This document shows, piece by piece, positions 1-8,530 of a DNA stretch of 64,000 nt (the first letter of the stretch is position 1; each line of letters starts with the position of its first letter). A program made the position numbers and the translations under genes. The notes under the pieces are model-generated. The model was not told the DNA's origin, did no database searches, and was given only the letters and a program-made list of their open reading frames with translations. The DNA is taken from the NCBI GenBank assembly GCA_963693305.1, contig OY855915.1, positions 16,013,284-16,077,283 of the forward strand. The letters run 5' to 3'. The stretch is from Meandrina meandrites (lineage: Eukaryota; Cnidaria; Anthozoa; Scleractinia; Meandrinidae).

Positions 1-960
1 TATGTTTGTAACGAAATAGCATTCCCAAGGTAAGTTACAGGTAAACTCACCGCGGGAACACGTTACGAGGTGTTTGCCGTCACACACTTAACATTTAACA
101 CTTTACCAAGGTCATTAATCTTTCACACTGTTTTCGGTGCGAAGTGCGAAAATGGATAATTCGAGGTGCTCGTTAGCAGCATCTCGCTTTTATTATTTAT
201 ACTGTTTCGACAGTCCTCTACTGCTTTGTTATGTCAGTGTTTCAGACACCGAAGAATTAGAAGGCGAAGACTCCGTTTATATAAATCTCCTTGTTGGATG
301 TTTCTAGGCCTAGAGATTAAATCGAAATACATCTAAGAAAATGCACTACAGATCTTCCTTGACTTGTGTTGTATTTAAACGCCAAATTTCCAAAAAAAGT
401 AGCTTATACTTACAAATCACACGGAAATCAGCAAGCAATCCAGCCATGATTCTAAGAAAGACCACGTTTTTTCTGCCTCTAGTTGAACACGCAAAGTTGA
501 CCTCCAGAAATATAAACCATATTTAATTTCAAGTTTCCCCGTTTATTTTATTTGCTTATCTTTGAGGTTTGCCTCGCGCGATCGGTCGTTTTATCTTGGG
601 GTACTTGAAAAACCTACCTATTTACCTCGGTAACTTTCATGGGCGATTCTTTTGTTGTTTTTGATGTATCCATGGAAATGCACCGCGTTAAATTTACCTT
701 GGGAAATGTTGGTCACACACGATTTGTGAGTTTTCCGAGGTAAAGAGCCCATTTACCACGGTAAAAGGACGATGTGTAACCGTAACTGTATAAGTTTGAC
801 ACACTACACTTGACACTAAGCTATTCCGTCCTGGAAACCCTACACTGCTACACAGATCAAGTAATTTGTTCCAGTCAACTCTTGTTAATTACATTTTATG
901 CAGTCACGAAAAACCTTTCAGTAATGATTCTCGCATCGCGACCGCATAAAAACAAAATCT
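1..960. other. Flank without recognisable gene
   Basis: No convincing coding region. The stretch repeats short motifs of the type CGAGGTAA / CCACGGTAAA / CCTTGGGAA near both ends (about 25-110 and 690-780), which hints at a degenerate short inverted-repeat element, but I could not define ends or a target duplication. The only open frames are short and begin with non-ATG codons. Confidence 0.4.
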
Positions 961-1279
961 TAATGTCACTGTTCCGCATATTCACTTTGAGTAACGCAAT
1001 ATTCAGTAACGCAATAATAAAGACAACAACAACAAGATGGCGTAATAGGGGGAACACAGCTCTGTGGCAGGTAGTTCGCGACTTCGGGCTGTGCGCGGAA
1101 AAATAAAAGCCTCACTTATCTCCCCACAAACTTGGGGATTAGGATAAGAGTATTGGCAGAGCCTTACTTATCTCCCCAGCGCTGCACGGGCTGGATAGGA
1201 CAAGATTCAGGCAAAGGTATAGAGTTGCAAGGCAAAATAATGCCAAAAGCTTGGGGGAAGTCGCTACGCAGACTTAACC
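961..1279 (-). repeat. Split direct repeat, block A, outer copy
   Basis: 319 bp matching 1748-2066 almost base for base; the first noticed difference is an A/C change in GGATAGGAC versus GGATCGGAC. It starts with TAATGTCACTG directly after the flanking sequence, which marks one terminus of the element. Confidence 0.85.
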
Positions 1280-1331
1280 AAACCACAAAGTGTGACCCAT
1301 ATTTATTTAAAGCTTAAAGCCCTTCTCCAAA

Positions 1332-1346
1332 GGGAGGGAGGGTGGG
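1332..1346 (+). other. Perfect G-quadruplex motif
   Basis: Four GGG runs separated by single-base loops A, A and T at 1332-1346. It lies in a 67-bp segment (1280-1346) unique to the junction between block A and block B of the Ngaro-like element. Three-layer quadruplexes with one-base loops are among the most stable known; folding here is inferred from sequence only. Confidence 0.7.
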
Positions 1347-1747
1347 AAAAAATATGAATACAGTTCTAGAGCAAACGAGTGTTCGTGCAAGGACTGCTAG
1401 AATAATGAACTTGGATAGCAATCAGCTGCTTTTAAAGCAAGACAATGTCTGTAAACACTACCAATAAGTGAGCTTGTACTATGAACTACTTAGACATTGC
1501 GTGTTGAACTACCAGCTATGAATGAGAGCTTTTGATACTTTAACCAATCCCAGAAGTGCTTACATTGCTTCTGTGGTTGTACGAGCTACATAAGATAAAA
1601 TTCTAGACATGAAAGACAACTGTTCCGAGTCCTATGACTAGAAAGCATTCACTATTCATTATTACAGGAAAACAACATTGCACGCAAGCACCCCTACGGC
1701 GTCACGCTCCATTAAATGCATTTTACTTATGTTTGTAAATGCTTGCT
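1347..1747 (-). repeat. Split direct repeat, block B, inner copy
   Basis: 401 bp matching 5991-6391, from AAAAAATATGAATACAG to AAATGCTTGCT. The match ends exactly where block A begins at 1748, so 1347-2066 reads as a circle-junction-like B-A unit, as expected for a YR retroelement. Confidence 0.85.
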
Positions 1748-2066
1748 TAATGTCACTGTTCCGCATATTCACTTTGAGTAACGCAATATTCAGTAACGCA
1801 ATAATAAAGACAACAACAACAAGATGGCGTAATAGGGGGAACACAGCTCTGTGGCAGGTAGTTCGCGACTTCGGGCTGTGCGCGGAAAAATAAAAGCCTC
1901 ACTTATCTCCCCACAAACTTGGGGATTAGGATAAGAGTATTGGCAGAGCCTTACTTATCTCCCCAGCGCTGCACGGGCTGGATCGGACAAGATTCAGGCA
2001 AAGGTATAGAGTTGCAAGGCAAAATAATGCCAAAAGCTTGGGGGAAGTCGCTACGCAGACTTAACC
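1748..2066 (-). repeat. Split direct repeat, block A, inner copy
   Basis: 319 bp matching 961-1279, lying just beyond the 3' end of the recombinase gene. The match stops at CAGACTTAACC, after which the sequence leads into the recombinase stop. Confidence 0.85.
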
Positions 2067-2109
2067 GCCACAGATGCGTGCAAGGCATGCATCCCCCCAA
2101 GCAAGACGC

Positions 2110-2997
2110 CTAACCTAAGAAAACATTACTAGATACGCTGGCCATCCTAGGGGCAGCAGAAAGGAGCACTGATTCTGGAGTGCGAATATATAGCTGATAA
2201 CAGTCTGATGACCAACGGCCTAAGACCTTTATTAGCCAGTCTGGCAAACCCGCAGCTGCGGCAGTGGATGCGGCACCTATGCGAAAACTATGACCTTTCA
2301 GACTCCTGTATGGTAGTCCGGCGCTGCGTGCCGAGTCCCGAAGCAGCTTTGTAACAGACGACCTGGTGAGGAGGGCACTAGACTGAAAATAAAACAAGGG
2401 CCCAGGGCACGGCTGGGCTAGCAAAAAATACTGTTGCATGGCTGAGACGGGGCAAAGCAATGAAGAACAGCTAGCAAGACTAAGCGATTGCCCTTGCCTA
2501 TAGACATCGGTCTTGGATGCCTTAAGGAGAACCTGGATGCGCTGCGGGCAGGCCAGACTGGGAGAAAATGTAATACAATCAGTAGTGAGGTCAAACTTGG
2601 AGTTAAAGCTATGAACCCCTTGATATGTAAACTCGCTACACCGGAGGAAGGCAAAAAAGGCCAAAGTAAAGGCAGCCCAGACCATGGAGAAATCCCTGGG
2701 ACTCAGCTGGCTCTCGAGAACAGGACGAATACTTAACAAAACCCTGGGAGTTACTGGCTGACGTAGGGTACGGGGGGAACCTTGATAGCGTAAAATACCC
2801 CTTAGAACCTTTTTAAGAAGTGGGCGGTTTACTACTGGATCGCTAAATCCCGAACGGATGTGGAGATTACGGACTGCCGCTAGATAAAGTTTAATGGTAC
2901 TATGGCGTACTGTCCTGGCCAAATAGGAGGCAAAATAAATAAGGGTTCCCTCCGAGGCAGGGAGTATGTCACCCGATGGAGATAGGAGGCGATTCAT
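2110..2997 (-). CDS. Tyrosine recombinase of Ngaro-like element
   Basis: Site-specific recombinase that would insert the element's circular DNA copy into the genome. The 295 residues from this ATG contain the catalytic signature: Arg in FLRCSE near residue 119, HSFR (His 236, Arg 239), LGRW near 260-262 and a nucleophilic Tyr at 267 or 270. The reading frame is open upstream of this ATG to at least about 3130, through residues resembling the N-terminal core-binding region (ALSWNT...YNSGEKRFIQFC), so the true protein is probably longer and overlaps the end of the RT frame (stop at 3093). Expression by frameshift or reinitiation is possible. The gene looks intact. Confidence 0.85.
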   Translation of the reverse strand: MNRLLSPSGDILPASEGTLIYFASYLARTVRHSTIKLYLAAVRNLHIRSGFSDPVVNRPLLKKVLRGILRYQGSPRTLRQPVTPRVLLSIRPVLESQLSPRDFSMVWAAFTLAFFAFLRCSEFTYQGVHSFNSKFDLTTDCITFSPSLACPQRIQVLLKASKTDVYRQGQSLSLASCSSLLCPVSAMQQYFLLAQPCPGPLFYFQSSALLTRSSVTKLLRDSARSAGLPYRSLKGHSFRIGAASTAAAAGLPDWLIKVLGRWSSDCYQLYIRTPESVLLSAAPRMASVSSNVFLG

Positions 2998-3092
2998 AAG
3001 GCAGAACTGGATGAACCTTTTCTCCCCAGAGTTATAGGTACGGTTTGTGTTCCATGACAGTGCCCAGTGCGCATACGTGAGGACTTCATCCC

Positions 3093-4817
3093 TCAGAGGG
3101 TCATCAGCGAAGGCGGGATGGTACAGGGGGTCTGGTCGGCTTGGGGGGCGAGTTCCCTGAAACGTTGAACCTGAAAGCGGGAAAGGGCATCAGCAATCGC
3201 ATTGGAGACCCCTGGCACGTGACGGGCCCGAACCAGGAAGTTATGTTTCATGGAGATGAGCCCTAAAAATCGTACAAGGTCCATGACCCTGGGAGCCTTG
3301 GAGTGGCCCGAGTTAATGATTGCGACAACACTCTCATTGTCGCACCAAAACTGAAGGCGTTTCCCTGAAAAATGGGGGTGCCACAAGGCACAGGCAATTA
3401 CAATAGGGAAGAGCTCCTGCATCTCGATACTAATCCCGGTTGATTTATTAATGAGGAGGTGATGAGGCCATCTCCCTTGAAACCACTTGCCATTGAAGTA
3501 ACCCCCAAACCCCACTGTACCGGCTGCATCAGTGTACAGTTCCAGGTCAGGGGCAGCAGTGAGGAATGAATCAAGAAAAAATGAGCGCCCGTTCCAACTG
3601 GTGAGGAAGACCCTCCACATGGATAAGTCCCGGAAAAATTCCTTATTGAAGCGCACATGGTGAAACCGGCTTGGGACCCCACGGGTAAGATTGATCATGC
3701 GTTGTAGGAATGTCCGGCCTGGGACAACTACCTTGCATGCAAATTGTAAGGTGCCAATAAGGGATTGAAGCTCGATGAGACGAGCTGAGCGGCGACCTTT
3801 AAAGGAATCTAACAACGTCTTAATCCTGGCAAGCTTGTCCTCGGGTAAACGGGCCTCCATTTGGACACTATCGAGGACAATCCCCATGAATTCGATAACT
3901 TGGGTGGGGCCCAGGGTTTTGGCTGCAACCGTTGGCACCTTAAGGGACATGAAAAGTCTTAAAAGAAGAGCAAAACTTTCCAGACAATCTAATTTAGTGC
4001 GTTCGGCAATGAAAAAATCATCTAGGATATGAATAACATGCTGTAGCCCATAGTTATGCTTAAGTATCCATTCCAAGGCATCCGAAATCTGGTTGAAAAG
4101 GTATGGGGCACTGCGGAGGCCAAAGGGAAGGTAAAGGTCAACATAGTATTGGGATTGCCAGCAAATGCCCAAAAGATTCCAGTCGTCAGGGTGAATGGGC
4201 ATAAGGCGGAAGGCTGACTTCAGATCAGTCTTCGCCATGAATGACCCAGGACCCAGTTGTTGTAGAATACTGATAGCATCATCGATGCGAACATACTGGA
4301 GGGAGTAGGGATCCTTGGGGATATAGTCGTTTATGCTGTCCCCTTCCGGGTAGGAGAGGTGATAAATGGTTCGCCATTCAGTGGAGTGTTTTTTGGGGAC
4401 CACGCCTACGGGGTGACATTGAAAATCGGGAAGTGGTAGAAAGGGGAATGGACCCGCAACCCGACCCAGCTGAATTTCTTTACATAAATTGGCAGAGACA
4501 ACCCCAGGGTGTTGGGATGCAGAAATAAGATTGCGTGACACCCGAGTTTTTTGGGGCCCAGTGTAACCAATGCGAGTACCACATCTAAGAGCATGAACTA
4601 AAGTAGTAACGAAATCGCGATTGGGATGATTAAATAATTCTAAGGCTAATTTGTCTACATTAATGGGGGTAGAAACCGTTGGCTGGTGGTGACACCGGCG
4701 CAGTTCCACTTTATTTCTTGCTACGATCGCTGGATGAGCCTTGCTTGTGACTGCTGTTGGAGAGTCTTGGGCAGGTGAACAGGGCATGGCTGTTGGAGCC
4801 ACAGCGGCGGCAGACAT
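3093..4817 (-). CDS. Reverse transcriptase-RNase H of Ngaro-like element
   Basis: 574-residue polymerase that copies the element RNA and removes the RNA strand. The RT core has KTDLKSAF (first catalytic Asp near 198), LPFGLRSAP (about 230-237) and ILDDFF (catalytic Asp pair 266-267). RNase H follows: LELYTDAAG with Asp near 430, a Glu in SIEMQELFP, CDNES and IADALSRF, giving the full D-E-D-D set. No methyltransferase domain follows. The ATG at 4817 lies inside the 3' end of gag (stop at 4711), so gag and pol overlap by about 107 bp in different frames. No stops or frameshifts interrupt the domains. Confidence 0.85.
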   Translation of the reverse strand: MSAAAVAPTAMPCSPAQDSPTAVTSKAHPAIVARNKVELRRCHHQPTVSTPINVDKLALELFNHPNRDFVTTLVHALRCGTRIGYTGPQKTRVSRNLISASQHPGVVSANLCKEIQLGRVAGPFPFLPLPDFQCHPVGVVPKKHSTEWRTIYHLSYPEGDSINDYIPKDPYSLQYVRIDDAISILQQLGPGSFMAKTDLKSAFRLMPIHPDDWNLLGICWQSQYYVDLYLPFGLRSAPYLFNQISDALEWILKHNYGLQHVIHILDDFFIAERTKLDCLESFALLLRLFMSLKVPTVAAKTLGPTQVIEFMGIVLDSVQMEARLPEDKLARIKTLLDSFKGRRSARLIELQSLIGTLQFACKVVVPGRTFLQRMINLTRGVPSRFHHVRFNKEFFRDLSMWRVFLTSWNGRSFFLDSFLTAAPDLELYTDAAGTVGFGGYFNGKWFQGRWPHHLLINKSTGISIEMQELFPIVIACALWHPHFSGKRLQFWCDNESVVAIINSGHSKAPRVMDLVRFLGLISMKHNFLVRARHVPGVSNAIADALSRFQVQRFRELAPQADQTPCTIPPSLMTL

Positions 4818-5982
4818 GTGGGTAGTGGCAGGGGCGGCGTTGGCAGCCAGAGGACTTGTTGAAGTCGAAGCAAACTGTGGCTGGGCGGCGAGGCTTCTTG
4901 CTGGGGTCCTGGCTGGGGCATTCGTCCTGCTGGTGGTAGGGGCTGGAACACACGGAACAATGGGGCTTAGCGAGACCCGAGAACGTGACAGTCCAGAGTT
5001 CTAGATCAATGGTGTCCCACGCTATGCTAAGGTCAAAGGCAGCACGGCGCCTAAACTGTTCGTCATAAGACAACCAGGCCAGCCCCTTGAACTTGGTGAC
5101 AGCTTTGCTGATGATTTGCTGATACTTAATGAGCTCTAAAGAGCGCCTAGGGTAAGCAACCACGATCACCAGCATGTAAGAAGTAAAGGCGTCTAACCAT
5201 TTATGGAAAGTGTCAACAACGGGCTTTTTCTTCCGAACCAAAGTTAACGGGGAACCCGGGGAGCCTGGGGACGAGTCCTCGAACCGGAGCTGAATATCGG
5301 GAGACTGGGGCCGATACAAAATATCGGGAAGAAGTAACGCAAAGTCAACGTACTCACCGCGGAGTATCTTGTCCTCGAGAGTCTTATCCAGAGGGCGGTT
5401 GAGGCCCAAAGGAGTAGCCACGTTGGACGTATGGCGGTTCCTAGTACCCGACGACGCGAGATCCAACGGCTGAGTCCCTGATTGAGGTAGTTTCGAGAGA
5501 GCCGCGGAAATGGAGGACGAAACAGTGTCCTGTATGGCCGACAGCTGAGCAGGAGTAAACAACTGGTCCTCTGCGGCTGGTGGCACGACTGGGGCGTTTA
5601 GGACATCCTCCACCGAAGATCCAGCGTCAGAAAACTGGTCGAGTTCGTCGTCAGAGGCTAGCTGTTCGACAGTGGATGAGTTTGGATTCACGGGTTCAGC
5701 AACGCGACGATTTTTGCCTGGGCGAGTGCGTTGAGCTCGCTGGCGAGTTGAGCGTGGTTTCTTTACACGACCGTCATTGGTCCGGCCTGTGTCGTTGGCG
5801 GCTGTTGCGTTGCTGCCCAAGGCTGTCCGTAAATTTCGGACCAGCTGCGAGCGGGAACCGGTGATCGGTAGGTTCAAATCTTGCAAACGTAAACGCAGGA
5901 CCTCGGTGGACAGCTTCGAAAGGTCTTCGCGTGGCACAGGTCGCGCTGACTTCTTCGCGTTTTGTTGACGAGGGCGTGCCAT
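4711..5982 (-). CDS. Gag-like protein with SAP domain and zinc fingers
   Basis: Structural nucleic-acid-binding protein of the Ngaro-like element, 423 residues from the ATG at 5982; the frame continues further upstream but only from a non-ATG codon. The N-terminus is basic, and residues about 17-51 (LSKLSTEVLRLRLQ, then LPITGSRSQLVRNLR) fit a SAP DNA-binding helix-turn-helix. A long acidic/low-complexity linker follows, then a helical region. Near the C-terminus are clustered Cys/His motifs: CSVCSSPYHQQDEC (CCHC-like), CFDFNKSSGCQRRPCHYPHVC (CCCH-like; written in part) and CRRCGSNSHALFTC. It precedes and overlaps the RT ORF. Confidence 0.75.
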   Translation of the reverse strand: MARPRQQNAKKSARPVPREDLSKLSTEVLRLRLQDLNLPITGSRSQLVRNLRTALGSNATAANDTGRTNDGRVKKPRSTRQRAQRTRPGKNRRVAEPVNPNSSTVEQLASDDELDQFSDAGSSVEDVLNAPVVPPAAEDQLFTPAQLSAIQDTVSSSISAALSKLPQSGTQPLDLASSGTRNRHTSNVATPLGLNRPLDKTLEDKILRGEYVDFALLLPDILYRPQSPDIQLRFEDSSPGSPGSPLTLVRKKKPVVDTFHKWLDAFTSYMLVIVVAYPRRSLELIKYQQIISKAVTKFKGLAWLSYDEQFRRRAAFDLSIAWDTIDLELWTVTFSGLAKPHCSVCSSPYHQQDECPSQDPSKKPRRPATVCFDFNKSSGCQRRPCHYPHVCRRCGSNSHALFTCPRLSNSSHKQGSSSDRSKK

Positions 5983-5990
5983 GATCGACG

Positions 5991-6391
5991 AAAAAATATG
6001 AATACAGTTCGAGAGCAAACGAGTGTTCGTGCAAGGACTGCTAGAATAATGAACTTGGATAGCAATCAGCTGCTTTTAAAGCAAGACAATGTCTGTAAAC
6101 ACTACCAATAAGTGAGCTTGTACTATGAACTACTTAGACATTGCGTGTTGAACTACCAGCTATGAATGAGAGCTTTTGATACTTTAACCAATCCCAGAAG
6201 TGCTTACATTGCTTCTGTGGTTGTACGAGCTACATAAGATAAAATTCTAGACATGAAAGACAACTGTTCCGAGTCCTATGACTAGAAAGCATTCACTATT
6301 CATTATTACAGGAAAACAACATTGCACGCAAGCACCCCTACGGCGTCACGCTCCATTAAATGCATTTTACTTATGTTTGTAAATGCTTGCT
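5991..6391 (-). repeat. Split direct repeat, block B, 5' copy
   Basis: 401 bp matching 1347-1747, immediately upstream of the gag ATG (5982). It should hold the promoter and RNA start of the element. It ends at TGCTTGCT, after which unique flank begins. Confidence 0.85.
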
Positions 6392-7218
6392 ATAATCAGA
6401 GGGCTAGTTTCGTGGTTCTGTATGTTTTGTTTTTTTTCACTACTAAAATAAAAGTTGACTAAAAATCTAACATTTCGCAATGATTGGAAGTAAAATCATA
6501 AAACGCATGGGTCTATTTGGAAAGGGAGGTTTTTTTGAATAAAAGTTACCGTAATAAAATAGTTAGGTGCCATTTTCACGGCAAAGCCACTGCCGGGCTA
6601 CTTTTCACACGCGAACAGAAATCAAGTTATCGCCGCGTAGAACACAAAGCAAACTACTCCCCGGCAGTTAGAAAGGACTAATACAAAGTATAAACGAAAG
6701 GGATAAATTGTATTTGGCAAGTTCTATTAGATTCGGTAGACAGAAATTTCTTTTAAAAGATGTAAACAACTGAGACCGTTTGACCTTGTATCGTTTGTCG
6801 GATGCTACGCCACTTGCGCACTATCAAAACAACTTCAGGAAATTGGATGTCAATCAAATGCGTTTTCGAGCTTTCTGTAAAAAGAAAATTCACACAATCA
6901 CAAATCACGCATTTTGTTCCTTTAGCGATAACTTATTAAATCGACGGTTTGAAAGAATAGCAAATCCAGATCAGCCAATGAATGGCGGTCAACATTGGCC
7001 ATTTCCATCGACAAGCGCCACATTTTATCGTCCAGCTACAACTACTGGCGAGTTCTAAGCACGACTCCAGACTGGCAGAGTTCCTGGAGTTCTTTTACTG
7101 AAATGTGTGAAAACAAAAGAGTATGGAACAGGACAACGCAAGATTTGAACGATCGGCTGAAATGTTCCGTGACGCCAAGAGCAGGAAAATGGAACAAACA
7201 AACGGCCATACTTGCTGG
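6392..7218. other. Spacer; weak ORF possibly from a Harbinger element
   Basis: No firm gene. An open frame on the plus strand at 6995-7255 gives a Trp-rich peptide (DWQSSWSSF...NKRVWNRTTQDLNDRL) that converges on the Harbinger transposase remnant. Harbinger elements often carry a second DNA-binding protein gene in convergent orientation, so it may be a relic of one; similarity is too weak to assert. Confidence 0.25.
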
Positions 7219-7620
7219 CTTAAAAGACATTTTTAAAGATTTAGCATCAAAATAATTGTCTTTATCTAATCGTTTATTTTCTGTTATTGGATCGTTGTTA
7301 TCCGTGCCATAGGTCACCCATTCAAAACAAATGTTGTGCAATACTCACGTAGCAAACACAGTCTTCTTTAGGGTTTCGTTTTTCTGTTCAACCTTTTTCA
7401 ACGCAATTCTCCAACGAGCTTTCAACATGCCAAATGCTCGTTCCACTACAGATCTTAGCGTACCGAACTTTAAGTTAAACTTTCTCTGCTCCTGAGTCAG
7501 GCGTGTTCTGTCCGGGTAGGGTTTCACTAGCCAGTTCGTTAAGTACTGTCGCCAGCTAAAAGGGGCCTTATTTCTGTTCCATTTAGATTGCCTGTTGGAC
7601 AGCTAAGAATTTGCTCGTTC
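7219..7620 (-). pseudogene. Decayed PIF/Harbinger transposase (HARBI1-like)
   Basis: C-terminal part of a DDE transposase of the PIF/Harbinger type. Reading leftward on the minus strand, a segment ending LLAGDS is followed, after a frameshift near 7549, by WLVKPYPDRTRLTQEQRKFN, then VVERAFGMLKARWR, the characteristic helix containing the catalytic Glu. At about 7352 a TGA stands in frame where the family has a Cys before VLHNICFE. One frameshift and one stop make it non-functional as read. The N-terminal half was not found. Confidence 0.7.
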
Positions 7621-8071
7621 GCTGCAAGTTCATAAAAAAACGCCATCTCTTCTGCGTGCATTGCATGTCGTTTATTTACAGATAACGTCAACACTTTATA
7701 TCATCGTGCGAGTGCACCGAATTTGTTGCGCTTGATAGACGAATCAGAAGAACCGTACAAGACTGTGAACTTACTACAGCAATAAACGTAAAAGAAAAGA
7801 AATAAATTTTATGAACAGTAAAGCGTGCCTGTATCTCACATAATAAGCCCTTTACAATAAATACTCCTAACCTACAGTTTGTTAAACCAGCGCGATGCGA
7901 CCTCTTTGTTAAAGAAACATTATCTGTTCTTTGATATGAAATTCCGGCGGCCTCACAAAGCAAATCTTGACATGGCGGGAAAAATATTGATTTGGCGGGA
8001 AAATTCCGCGGCCTCACAAAGCAAACACGCATGGAATGCACCTTGGAATGCACCTTCTCCCCCTCGCATAT

Positions 8072-8108
8072 TCTCGTGTCGTCATGACAACGTCATGACG
8101 ACACGAGA
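8072..8108. repeat. Perfect 17-bp-arm hairpin
   Basis: Arms TCTCGTGTCGTCATGAC and its exact complement are separated by AAC. It is preceded by a tandem duplication of a CCGCGGCCTCACAAAGCAAA-type segment (about 7946-7966 and 8007-8027) and of TGGAATGCACCT (8033-8056). Confidence 0.8.
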
Positions 8109-8289
8109 CAAAAATGACACTTTTTTATCCTCGGTGAGCGATCGGATCCTCCGAGAATATATTGGTTCCAGACCTCGCACCAGCAGACCGCGCGCGTATT
8201 AAAAATTCAAACGATTGATGAGACCAATCGATATCGATTGATTTCCGATATTCAATTATCATCAATTGGCTTCGCCGGGATTAATAATA

Positions 8290-8511
8290 GAGAGCTTAAG
8301 CACAGACGTTTTTGAGCGACGGACGGCAACCGGAAGGCGAATGTTAAAGGTTTTGGCGAACTTTTAGCTCCAAAAATTTAGTTAGAAAGCTTTCATTTTA
8401 GCACTTAGAACTTGAATTTACGAACAAAAAGCTGACAGTAAGCGCTAAAGACGAGAAGGTTCTATTTCCGGTTGCGGTACATGGCTTAAAAACGCCTGTG
8501 CTTAAGCTCCC
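8290..8511. mobile_element. 222-bp MITE with TA target duplication
   Basis: Terminal inverted repeats begin GAGAGCTTAAGCACAG on the left and end GTGCTTAAGCTCCC on the right, with further complementarity inward (GGCAACCGGAA / TTCCGGTTGC). TA lies on both sides (8288-8289 and 8512-8513), the mark of Tc1/mariner-type integration. It has no coding capacity. Confidence 0.75.
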
Positions 8512-8530
8512 TAACGAGCCATTCCATTTA

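Larger units (their letters stand above)
961..6391 (-). mobile_element. Ngaro-like tyrosine-recombinase retrotransposon
   Basis: The element reads on the minus strand: Gag, then reverse transcriptase-RNase H, then tyrosine recombinase. It is bounded by split direct repeats instead of LTRs: block B at 5991-6391 upstream of gag, then downstream of the genes block A (1748-2066), block B again (1347-1747) and block A again (961-1279). This A-B-A...B arrangement is the signature of Ngaro/PAT-type YR retroelements, which integrate through a circular intermediate. No DAM-type methyltransferase domain is visible in the polymerase ORF, which favours Ngaro over DIRS or PAT. The repeat pairs are almost identical (A copies differ at about one base), so the insertion looks recent. 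Confidence 0.85.

Noticed and set aside
810..1317. Short plus-strand frames and their copies near 1678-2113
   Set aside because: They are antisense readings of the Ngaro split repeats; the duplication makes them look conserved.
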